21,932 nt of DNA. Source: an uncultured Flavobacteriales bacterium. GTDB taxonomy: Bacteria; Bacteroidota; Bacteroidia; Flavobacteriales_E; Vicingaceae. The notes beneath the pieces are model-generated. The model was not told where the DNA came from. It did not search any database and saw only the letters and a list, made by a program, of their open reading frames with translations. Within the stretch, counting starts at the first letter, position 1. Each line of letters begins with the position of its first letter. Below, piece after piece: positions 7,515-13,746 of this stretch. Position numbers and translations under genes: made by a program. Location of the stretch: positions 1 through 21,932 of the forward strand of contig CALCHN010000031.1 of NCBI GenBank assembly GCA_937901255.1. Direction: 5' to 3'.

Positions 7515-8288
7515 TTAAATACTCAAACTAATTAAATCTTTAATAGCATTAGTGGTATCTTCATCATCACTCAAAGGTTCGGCAATGGCAACATCGCACG
7601 AAAGTCGTTGAGGTAAACCACTTTTTATTAATAAAGCAGCATCAACCAGCAAACGAGTAGAAACTGTTTCTGCCAAACCGAGTTCTGTTAGGTTTCTGAT
7701 TTTAGCTCCAAGTTTTACTAATTTATTGGCCGTATCATCATCAATACCTGTTTCTTTTATTAAAATTTCAGATTCAATTTCTTTTTTAGGATAGTTGAAT
7801 GATAAGGATATAAATCGTTGACGGGTAGAAGGTTTTAGTTCTTTAAAACCTCTTTGATAACCTGGGTTGTAAGTAGCAACCAACATAAAGTTTTCATCGG
7901 CAGTAATGGTTTCGCCTGTTTTATCTATGTATAAACTTCTACGGTGGTCGGTAAGTGAGTGTAGTGCTACAATAATGTCTGGACGAGCTTCGGCAATTTC
8001 ATCTAAATATAAAAAGGCACCTTCTTTTACAGCTCTGGTCATTGGACCGTCAATCCAAACAGTTTCTGCACCTTTTAAAATGTATCTGCCAATTAAATCG
8101 GTAGAGGAAGTTTCTTCATGACAAGCAATGGTGTATAGTTTTTTACCCATTTTTTGAGCCATAAATTCCACAAACCTTGATTTTCCTGTTCCTGTTGGTC
8201 CTTTTAGCAAAAGAGGTAACTTATTTTTATAAGCATGTTCAAAAATTTCTTGCTCTTTATCTATTGATTTATAAAATATTGTTTCCAT
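7515..8288 (-). CDS. norQ: NorQ, MoxR-type AAA+ ATPase
   Basis: The 257-residue protein belongs to the CbbQ/NirQ/NorQ branch of MoxR ATPases. Walker A is GPTGTGKS (30-37), and Walker B is FLYLDE (Asp96, Glu97). A sensor-like region, MLVATYNPGYQ, and an arginine-finger region, STRQRF, follow. With NorD it activates NO reductase, probably by iron loading of NorB. It lies downstream of norB but is separated from it by a terminator-like hairpin, so its level may be set apart from norCB by partial read-through or a weak local promoter (TATTTTTA at 8311-8318 on the minus strand, one mismatch to TAnnTTTG). Confidence 0.92.
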   Translation of the reverse strand: METIFYKSIDKEQEIFEHAYKNKLPLLLKGPTGTGKSRFVEFMAQKMGKKLYTIACHEETSSTDLIGRYILKGAETVWIDGPMTRAVKEGAFLYLDEIAEARPDIIVALHSLTDHRRSLYIDKTGETITADENFMLVATYNPGYQRGFKELKPSTRQRFISLSFNYPKKEIESEILIKETGIDDDTANKLVKLGAKIRNLTELGLAETVSTRLLVDAALLIKSGLPQRLSCDVAIAEPLSDDEDTTNAIKDLISLSI

Positions 8289-8331
8289 AATTTTTTTAGT
8301 TAGGTGGTTGTAAAAATAGTTTAGGAAAAAA

Positions 8332-8366
8332 CAGGGGGCTTAAAATTATGAGCTTTTCGCCCCCTG
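8332..8366 (-). terminator. Terminator or attenuator between norB and norQ
   Basis: On the minus strand CAGGGGGC pairs perfectly with GCCCCCTG around a 19-nt loop, followed at once by six T (8326-8331). This is a GC-rich stem in AT-rich DNA and is a good Rho-independent terminator, 27 bases past the norB stop. It would make norCB mRNA more abundant than norQDEF. Confidence 0.8.
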
Positions 8367-8393
8367 ATTCCCATCAATCAATAACAAAATTTA

Positions 8394-9731
8394 TTATAAT
8401 GCAGCTACAAGAGCCTCATCGGTTGGTTTTCCGAATTTAAAAAAGTTGATAATGTAAAGGGTTACACCTGTTGCAAAACCAGTAGCACAAAGTACTAACA
8501 CTAAAAAGTGAGGTTCAATTTCCTTTTGAGTTTCCATGAAGTCAACTCCCAAAATTCTTTCTAAATAAACTTGTGCAACACCAGCAACACCAAAGGCTAC
8601 AGTCATTCCAATCATTCCAATATTACTTAACCAAAAGGCATATTGAGAAATTCCGTTGTTAAATAATTTTCTTCCTGTAAGGTTAGGCATAGCATAAGAC
8701 ATTATAGCTAATACTATCATTGCGTAAGCTCCCCAGAAAGCCATGTGTCCGTGCATTGCGGTTACTAATGTTCCGTGAGTGTATAGGTTTACATTTGGTA
8801 AGGTATGAGCAGCACCTAATAATCCTGCTCCAACAAATGAAGTAATTGCAGCACCTAGTGTCCAGTTTAATGCAGTTTTGTTTGGATGTTTTTTCTCACC
8901 TTTTCTATACATGTTTAGAGCGAATAACGCCATAGCTAAGAAAGCTAATGGTTCTAATGCTGAGAATATTCCTCCAATCCATAACCAGTAAGATGGTGCT
9001 CCAATGTAGTAAAAATGGTGACCAGTTCCTAAAATACCAGATAAGAAGGTTAATCCTACAATTACATACAACCATTTTTCAATTACTTCTCTATCAACAC
9101 CTGTAATTTTAATTAATAAGAAAGCTAAAATACCTCCCATAATTAATTCCCAAACGCCTTCTACCCAAAGGTGAACTACGTACCATCTGTAAAAAGAATC
9201 TAAAGTTTGACTATCAAACCAAATCATTCCTGGTAAGTAGAGTAGGGCAGAGAATAATAATCCCATAGTTAATACTAAAGAAGTAGTTGTTTGTCTTTTT
9301 CCTTTAAATAAGGTCATTAATATATTAAATAAGAAGGCTAGCACATTAACTACTACCAGGTAATCTAGCGGACGAGGAATTTCTAAGAATTTACGACCTT
9401 CCCACCAGTTAAAGTGGTAAGCAATAACTGCTGTTACACCAACTGCTAAAAAGCTTATAAGCTGTATGTAGGCTAGTTTTGGCGAGTACAATTCATTTTG
9501 AGATTCTTCTGGGATAATGTAGTAAGCTGCTCCCATAAATCCTAGTAATAACCAACAAACTAATAAATTGGTATGGACTGCTCTTGCAGTATTAAATGGA
9601 ATGAAATCGTGTAATCCGTCCATTCCCATGTGGGCAAACCCCATGATAAAACCATAAACGATTTGCAGAGCTAAAAGTCCTAATGCTGATAAGAAGAACC
9701 AATAAGCTACTTTTTGTGTTGTATATTTCAT
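8394..9731 (-). CDS. norB: Cytochrome c-dependent nitric oxide reductase, large subunit
   Basis: NorB reduces two NO to N2O at a heme b3/non-heme iron centre in the membrane. The 445-residue, roughly 12-helix protein carries every expected metal ligand: His53 and His329 for heme b, His327 for heme b3, and His187, His238 and His239 for FeB. Glutamates Glu191, Glu195 and Glu260 are also present. From His187 onward each is offset by exactly 20 from the Pseudomonas numbering (207, 211, 215, 258, 259, 280, 347, 349). There is no fused N-terminal quinol-oxidising extension, so this is the cytochrome c-dependent type paired with NorC. It starts 26 bases after norC and is followed by a strong terminator. 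Confidence 0.96.
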   Translation of the reverse strand: MKYTTQKVAYWFFLSALGLLALQIVYGFIMGFAHMGMDGLHDFIPFNTARAVHTNLLVCWLLLGFMGAAYYIIPEESQNELYSPKLAYIQLISFLAVGVTAVIAYHFNWWEGRKFLEIPRPLDYLVVVNVLAFLFNILMTLFKGKRQTTTSLVLTMGLLFSALLYLPGMIWFDSQTLDSFYRWYVVHLWVEGVWELIMGGILAFLLIKITGVDREVIEKWLYVIVGLTFLSGILGTGHHFYYIGAPSYWLWIGGIFSALEPLAFLAMALFALNMYRKGEKKHPNKTALNWTLGAAITSFVGAGLLGAAHTLPNVNLYTHGTLVTAMHGHMAFWGAYAMIVLAIMSYAMPNLTGRKLFNNGISQYAFWLSNIGMIGMTVAFGVAGVAQVYLERILGVDFMETQKEIEPHFLVLVLCATGFATGVTLYIINFFKFGKPTDEALVAAL

Positions 9732-9757
9732 CTGTTTAAATTTTAGTTATTGTTAAA

Positions 9758-10201
9758 TTATTTTGTTTTTTTAATTTCATATTTTGGTTTAGCAGGGAAA
9801 CCATTTAGGTCAACATTTCCTATCCATTCAAAATATGCTATAAGATCGTTAGCTTCTTCTTCAGAAAAACCATAAGCCACCATTTTTCTTCCGCTGGTGT
9901 GTTCTCCCCAAGGAGTTGGCGACATTAAAACACCTTTTACATAAGGAGCTCCTCTGCGTTCTATTACCTTGGTAAGCTCTGGTGCATAATAGGCACCTTC
10001 TCCAAATATGGTATGGCAGCCCATGCAGTTGTTGGCTTCCCATAAATGTTTTCCGGCAACAACTCCGGGGGTTATTTTATCTGCATTGGTTTGGTCGTCA
10101 TGCTTGTTTACATGCGTATCGTACGACAAACCCAGAAATAATACGGAGAAAATTATTGTTCCTGCTAGGAAGAATATTTTCGCTTGACTTTTTGTTAGCA
10201 T
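9758..10201 (-). CDS. norC: Nitric oxide reductase cytochrome c subunit
   Basis: The 147-residue protein has one N-terminal membrane anchor (about residues 8-27) and a periplasmic monoheme cytochrome c domain with CMGCH at 59-63 and a probable Met ligand at 107 (RKMVAYGFS). It takes electrons from a soluble or lipid-anchored cytochrome, plausibly the one at 11105-11536, and passes them to NorB. TIFGEGAYYAPELTKV after the heme motif is typical of NorC. It is the first gene of norCB and has an elaborate promoter region with one perfect Fnr box, one variant box, a -7 box and the 20-bp palindrome. Confidence 0.95.
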   Translation of the reverse strand: MLTKSQAKIFFLAGTIIFSVLFLGLSYDTHVNKHDDQTNADKITPGVVAGKHLWEANNCMGCHTIFGEGAYYAPELTKVIERRGAPYVKGVLMSPTPWGEHTSGRKMVAYGFSEEEANDLIAYFEWIGNVDLNGFPAKPKYEIKKTK

Positions 10202-10241
10202 AGCTTTTTGTTTTTAGTTTATAATTGTTTTAATAAATATT

Positions 10242-10261
10242 AAAAGACCTTTATATCTTTT
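10242..10261. promoter_or_regulatory. 20-bp palindrome, candidate NsrR-like operator (norC)
   Basis: AAAAGACCTTTATATCTTTT differs from the ric site at only two core positions. It lies 41-60 bases before the norC start and directly downstream of the predicted -7 box, a position where a bound repressor would block initiation or early elongation. Confidence 0.7.
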
Positions 10262-10266
10262 ATTTT

Positions 10267-10274
10267 CAAAAATA
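10267..10274 (-). promoter_or_regulatory. norC -7 promoter box
   Basis: On the minus strand TATTTTTG matches TAnnTTTG perfectly. No TTG is seen at the usual -33 distance. The perfect Fnr box is centred about 30 bases upstream of the box edge, so the predicted start near 10262 puts the activator centre near -42, the class II position. Confidence 0.6.
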
Positions 10275-10297
10275 CAAACAACCTTGTAATATAATTC

Positions 10298-10311
10298 TTG
10301 ATATAAATCAA
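10298..10311. promoter_or_regulatory. Perfect Fnr/Dnr box upstream of norC
   Basis: TTGAT-ATAA-ATCAA matches the Fnr/Anr/Dnr consensus at every defined position. The symmetry extends by one more pair (C...G, 10297-10312). It lies between the crp/fnr-like gene and norC. Confidence 0.8.
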
Positions 10312-10341
10312 GTGAAATAGCTTTATTTGGAAGAATTTGTT

Positions 10342-10355
10342 ATGATATAAATCAT
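10342..10355. promoter_or_regulatory. Second Fnr/Crp-type box upstream of norC
   Basis: ATGAT-ATAA-ATCAT has the same 5-4-5 layout with outer T to A changes. It is centred 44 bases (about four helical turns) from the perfect box. The first half equals that of the nirS box. Confidence 0.5.
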
Positions 10356-10366
10356 TATAAATCTAG

Positions 10367-11077
10367 CTAAATATTTACTATTTCTTTAAGACTGTTAAGG
10401 TTGATAATTTTAATTGTTTTATTGTCTGTTTCCAGAATATTGTCTTCTTTTAAATCAGCTAAAATTTTTGTTACCTGATTAGAATTTAGACCTACTAATT
10501 CTGCAATATCTTGTCTGCTTAGTTCGTGGGCATGGTTAATTTCATTTTTTTCATTTAATCCATAAGCATTAATCATTATTAATAATGCTTTAGCAACTTT
10601 TTCTCTAACATTAAAAATAGATAAATCTCTAAGTTTATTTTCTTCATGATTAAGCTCGTTAGCAAAATAAAGCATGAGGTTAAAAGTAAGCTCTGGAGTT
10701 GTTTTTAACAATTTAAAGAAGAAAGTTTTATCAAAGCTACAAATTAGGCTGTCGGTTATAGAAGTTGCTGATATGCTCAATTTTTCTGCATCAGATAAGC
10801 CTCTATGTCCAAGAATTTCGCCATCAGAAATTAAGCGAATAATTTGGTCTTTACCAAAAGCTCCTTTTTTAAAAACTTTTACTCTTCCGGATTGAATGAA
10901 ATTAATGCTGTCAACAAAATTTCCTTCCATAAAAATTAATTGGTTTTTAGTGTATCTATTAACAAATTTGTTATCATGTATGGTAACCGTTTGCTCAATA
11001 TTTTCTAAACAATGTTTTTTAATGAAACAATTGCCGTTTTCGCAATCTGTACAATTAATTTTATTGTTAAACCTCAT
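10367..11077 (-). CDS. Crp/Fnr-family regulator with N-terminal cysteine cluster
   Basis: The 236-residue protein has an N-terminal cysteine set (Cys9, 12, 17, 23; C-x2-C-x4-C-x5-C), a cyclic-nucleotide-binding-type beta-roll (about 35-120), a dimerisation helix, and a C-terminal winged helix-turn-helix (about 185-215; LSRQDIAELVGLNSNQVTKI). The cysteines could hold an oxygen- or NO-sensitive Fe-S cluster as in Fnr, which also uses an internal cysteine; Cys113 is a candidate. In the recognition helix the Fnr residues Glu-x2-Ser-Arg are replaced by Asn200, Thr203 and Lys204, so its DNA preference may differ from TTGAT. It is the last gene after ric, the Rrf2 gene and the cytochrome gene, and sits just before the norC promoter. 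Confidence 0.85.
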   Translation of the reverse strand: MRFNNKINCTDCENGNCFIKKHCLENIEQTVTIHDNKFVNRYTKNQLIFMEGNFVDSINFIQSGRVKVFKKGAFGKDQIIRLISDGEILGHRGLSDAEKLSISATSITDSLICSFDKTFFFKLLKTTPELTFNLMLYFANELNHEENKLRDLSIFNVREKVAKALLIMINAYGLNEKNEINHAHELSRQDIAELVGLNSNQVTKILADLKEDNILETDNKTIKIINLNSLKEIVNI

Positions 11078-11104
11078 GAATCTTTATGGAAGGAAGTAAA
11101 AGTT

Positions 11105-11536
11105 TTATTTATTGCTTAACATATAATCGGTTAATGCATCTAATTCTGCAGCAGGTAATGCTTTTGTTACAGCAAGTTGTGGTTTCATAACGGCAGCTTG
11201 AGCAGGATCTACAATAGCTTCACCTTCTTCTTTTAAGAATGCAATTAAGCCATCTTTATTACCATCATAAGCAGCAGCAATTTCTTTTAAAGAAGGACCT
11301 ACCGTTTTAGTTTCTAATTGGTGACAAGCTACACAGCCTTTAGATGTAAAAACTTCTTCACCAGAAATAGAAGCTTCAACAACTTCTTCTTTAACTTCTT
11401 CTACAATTTCTGTAGCTTCTTCAACAGCTTCTTTTGCAGTTTCTTTAGTTTCTTCAGAAGAACCACCACAAGCTACTAAAGTAGCCATTCCTAACATTAG
11501 GGTTACTGTTAATACGTTTAATGTTACTTTTTTCAT
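11105..11536 (-). CDS. Lipoprotein monoheme cytochrome c
   Basis: The 143-residue protein has a lipoprotein signal with lipobox LVAC (Cys23), a very acidic Glu/Lys-rich linker (about 28-54), and one cytochrome c domain with CVACH (68-72) and a likely Met ligand in AAVMKPQLA. The long linker would let the heme domain reach partners while tethered to the membrane. The probable role is electron carrier from the bc1-type or alternative complex to NirS and NorC (inference from place and type). It lies 32 bases after the Rrf2 gene and 27 bases before the Crp/Fnr gene, an unusual spot between two regulators. Confidence 0.85.
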   Translation of the reverse strand: MKKVTLNVLTVTLMLGMATLVACGGSSEETKETAKEAVEEATEIVEEVKEEVVEASISGEEVFTSKGCVACHQLETKTVGPSLKEIAAAYDGNKDGLIAFLKEEGEAIVDPAQAAVMKPQLAVTKALPAAELDALTDYMLSNK

Positions 11537-11568
11537 TTTAAATTAATTTAATTGTTTTTATAAGGTGT

Positions 11569-12015
11569 TTAATTTTTTGTGTTTAAATTCTGGATAAAAG
11601 CATTACCATCTTCTACTTTTTTAACCAAATCGTTTATTGTTTTGGTAGAGAATATTTTATATAATCCTTCTCTAAAAACTATAAAGTCATCGTGTAGCGG
11701 ACAAGGATGTGTGTCAGAACACTCATGCATGCCTAAGCCACACTTATGAAAGAACGATAATCCATCAACAACTTCAATTATCCTTAGTAATTTTATTTCT
11801 CCAGATACTTCATTAATGTAAAAACCACCATGTGGTCCTTTTGTTGACTGAAGAATGTTATGCTTAACCAGTGATTGAAGTATTTTACTCAAAAAGTGTA
11901 CAGGTAAATCAAGTTCTTCACCGATTTCTTTAATGCCAATTTTATGATTTTCGGAACCGTTATGTCCTACATAAACAATGGCTCTTAAGGCGTATACACA
12001 AGATTTTGATAACAT
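11569..12015 (-). CDS. Rrf2-family regulator, probably NsrR-like NO sensor
   Basis: The 148-residue protein is a standard-length Rrf2 regulator: an N-terminal winged helix (SKSCVYALRAIVYV; HFLSKILQSLVKHNIL with KGPHGGF wing) and three cysteines Cys92, Cys99 and Cys105 in C-x6-C-x5-C followed by PLH, suited to an Fe-S cluster. It is 24 bases downstream of ric, encoding the nitrosative-damage repair protein that NsrR typically controls. The 20-bp palindrome occurs upstream of ric, norC and nirS. I infer it represses these promoters until NO damages its cluster and that it regulates itself as part of the ric operon. IscR- or RsrR-type functions are less likely because no iron-sulfur assembly genes are present. 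Confidence 0.85.
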   Translation of the reverse strand: MLSKSCVYALRAIVYVGHNGSENHKIGIKEIGEELDLPVHFLSKILQSLVKHNILQSTKGPHGGFYINEVSGEIKLLRIIEVVDGLSFFHKCGLGMHECSDTHPCPLHDDFIVFREGLYKIFSTKTINDLVKKVEDGNAFIQNLNTKN

Positions 12016-12039
12016 AATTCAGACCCCAAAAGTATCAAT

Positions 12040-12762
12040 TTAATTTAACATTTTAGCTTCTAAAGCAATTGCTTTTGGAAATAAAATATTATTTTCTAAA
12101 TGGATGTGTTGGAACAAGTCATTTTGGAATTCTTCCAACTTTGCGTATAAAGCTCTAAAAGTATTACAAGCCCCTGATGGAGGATTGAAATCATTGGTTA
12201 AATCTTTAATTTTAAAAAGAATTTCTCCAGCTCCTGTATGCTCATCTTCCATCATATTGATAGGATTTTGTATGGTGCCAAAATGTGGTGTTGGAATTTT
12301 TTCTCCTTTCTTTTGTGCAGCGGCCAATTCTTTTATATAAGGAAATAAAATGCCTTCTTCTTTCTGCATGTGGCTACTTAACTCATTGGCAATTTCAATA
12401 AACAACTTATTAATTTCAATTGTTTCGGTATAATGATGACCATGAACTTTAGCCACTTTTTCGGCATACTGAGCAATAATTAAACTAGACTCTTGCACGT
12501 ATTTGTGGTGTGTGTTTATAATGTAATCACTAAGGAAATCTAAATCCCAAGTATTAAAATCATGACTACCTTGTTGTTGGTTTTCTATTTTCATGATTTC
12601 TTCTTTTAAACTTGCATAATTAATGCCTTTTTTTGCACATATTTCTTGCACAGAAACATGTCCTCCACAACAGAAGTCTATACCATTTTTCTTAAATACA
12701 TCAGCTGTTTTAATGTTTTCTGTAACTATTTCGGCTACAGTTTTGTTATCTATGTTTTCCAT
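12040..12762 (-). CDS. ric: Di-iron iron-sulfur cluster repair protein (RIC/ScdA/YtfE)
   Basis: The 240-residue protein repairs Fe-S clusters damaged by NO or peroxide, with a hemerythrin-like di-iron site. The N-terminal ScdA domain (about 1-65) has the KNGIDFCCGGHVSVQE signature. The hemerythrin-type domain that follows has its ligands in NTHHKYVQ, LSSHMQKEEGILF, MEDEHTGAGE and QHIHLENNILF. It is the first gene of an apparent four-gene operon with the Rrf2 regulator, cytochrome c and Crp/Fnr regulator. Upstream are a perfect -7 box and the 20-bp palindrome, but no Fnr-type box, suggesting control by NO rather than by oxygen. Confidence 0.95.
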   Translation of the reverse strand: MENIDNKTVAEIVTENIKTADVFKKNGIDFCCGGHVSVQEICAKKGINYASLKEEIMKIENQQQGSHDFNTWDLDFLSDYIINTHHKYVQESSLIIAQYAEKVAKVHGHHYTETIEINKLFIEIANELSSHMQKEEGILFPYIKELAAAQKKGEKIPTPHFGTIQNPINMMEDEHTGAGEILFKIKDLTNDFNPPSGACNTFRALYAKLEEFQNDLFQHIHLENNILFPKAIALEAKMLN

Positions 12763-12798
12763 AACTTTTTGGTTTTAGTTGGTTATTAATTTATAGGG

Positions 12799-12806
12799 CA
12801 AAGATA
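12799..12806 (-). promoter_or_regulatory. ric -7 promoter box
   Basis: TATCTTTG on the minus strand matches TAnnTTTG exactly and predicts a transcript starting about 33 bases before the ric start codon. The palindrome at 12830-12849 then covers the -33 region, the place for a repressor that blocks polymerase binding. Confidence 0.5.
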
Positions 12807-12829
12807 CAACTTTTTTAATACAAAATATA

Positions 12830-12849
12830 AAAAGACCTAAATATCTTTT
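12830..12849. promoter_or_regulatory. 20-bp palindrome, candidate NsrR-like operator (ric)
   Basis: AAAAGACCTAAATATCTTTT has 6-bp perfect arms (AAAAGA/TCTTTT) around an 8-bp core, 68-87 bases before the ric start. It is the best-formed of the three copies. The right half resembles the AAGATG-type half-site of enterobacterial NsrR, but the full motif is not the same. Confidence 0.7.
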
Positions 12850-12900
12850 AATATTATTTATAAAGTAATATAATTATTAGTTTTTTTAAGTGACTTCTTG

Positions 12901-13572
12901 TTACAACTTAATGATTTTGTATTGTAATATGGTATCTTTTTCTAACTCTAGTTCGAGGAAGTAAATCCCTTTTGGGAGGGCAGATATATTTATTTCAGTT
13001 GAAAATTTTGTCTTAATTAATTCTTTTCCTATACCGTTATATATTCTTACTTGTTTAACCTGATGAGAGTTTGTTTTATTTTGAATAAAAAGTGTGTTTT
13101 TAATAGGATTCGGATAAATGGTAAAGTCGTTTATAAGCTCTTTATCGTTTATTCCTGTTGGTTCTACCACATAAATAGTCGTTTCAAAAGTATCTAGAGT
13201 GGTTAGACCAGCTGCAACTGGCCAAACAACTACAATATTTCCTCCAATTCTGTATCCGTTTTGTTGATTAGCAGTATCAATAAAGGGGATGATTACGGTA
13301 TCATTCACTAAATTTGAAACTGTTCTAACTCCTAATGTGTCAATTGATGTTAGTCCGGCAGAACTATCTACTCCGGCTACTAAGTATATATTTCCAGAAT
13401 AGGGAGTGCTGTCAGTATAAGAAAATACAACATCAAAACTTATAGCATCTCCTACATTTATAGTGTCCTGTGTTATATTTGCTCCTGTAGTTAATGAGTC
13501 AATAGTTAACTGAGACTTCCCTAATAATGGAAGTAAAAGCGTTACTAATAATGTTAGAAGAAATTTTTGCAT
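12901..13572 (-). CDS. Small secreted protein with T9SS type A sorting domain
   Basis: The 223-residue protein has a signal peptide (residues 1-20, LLVTLLLPLLGKSQ) and a single beta-rich domain (about 22-140) with NVGDAISFDVVFSY and NGYRIGGNIVVVWP. The C-terminal T9SS sorting domain begins near FTIYPNP, with LPKGIYFLELEL and a KIIKL end. It is exported through the Sec pathway and the type IX system to the surface or medium. The middle domain is not recognised. It is transcribed away from the gene at 13747. It sits upstream of ric on the same strand but 138 bases off, with its own stop region, so it is probably not part of that operon. Confidence 0.85.
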   Translation of the reverse strand: MQKFLLTLLVTLLLPLLGKSQLTIDSLTTGANITQDTINVGDAISFDVVFSYTDSTPYSGNIYLVAGVDSSAGLTSIDTLGVRTVSNLVNDTVIIPFIDTANQQNGYRIGGNIVVVWPVAAGLTTLDTFETTIYVVEPTGINDKELINDFTIYPNPIKNTLFIQNKTNSHQVKQVRIYNGIGKELIKTKFSTEINISALPKGIYFLELELEKDTILQYKIIKL

Positions 13573-13655
13573 CGTATTTTTTATTTGTGCTAAGTTAAAT
13601 AAGTTAAATAGATTTTTATAATTAATTTTACTGAAATCTTACGCGTTTAAAAAAA

Positions 13656-13713
13656 ATGAAACGACCATAAATAAAAACTTCTCACACAAGGGAATGTTTA
13701 ATTAGGGAGTTCC
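13656..13713 (+). promoter_or_regulatory. Leader element copy B
   Basis: ATGAAACGACC, 14 nt, CTCACA, 3 nt, GGGAATG, 8 nt, GGGA, then TTCCATATGA at 13710. Copy C at 17127 has the first four blocks with the same spacing within one base. Copy A has the first and last. The element starts 91 bases before the start codon at 13747. The ATG opens only a four-codon frame (MKRP, stop). Confidence 0.5.
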
Positions 13714-13746
13714 ATATGATCGATAAAAAGCAATAAGAATAAACAT

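Noticed and set aside
8394..9731. Quinol-dependent NO reductase
   Set aside because: There is no N-terminal fused extension, and a norC gene lies directly upstream.
9861..10203. Alternative open frames overlapping norC on both strands
   Set aside because: They are frame shadows of a well-supported cytochrome gene with no domain of their own.
13656..13670. Four-codon MKRP mini-gene in leader copy B (and MKRPC in copy C)
   Set aside because: The frames are too short to judge. Copy A has only ATG-AAA-TAG, so the shared bases are better explained as a DNA or RNA element than as a peptide.
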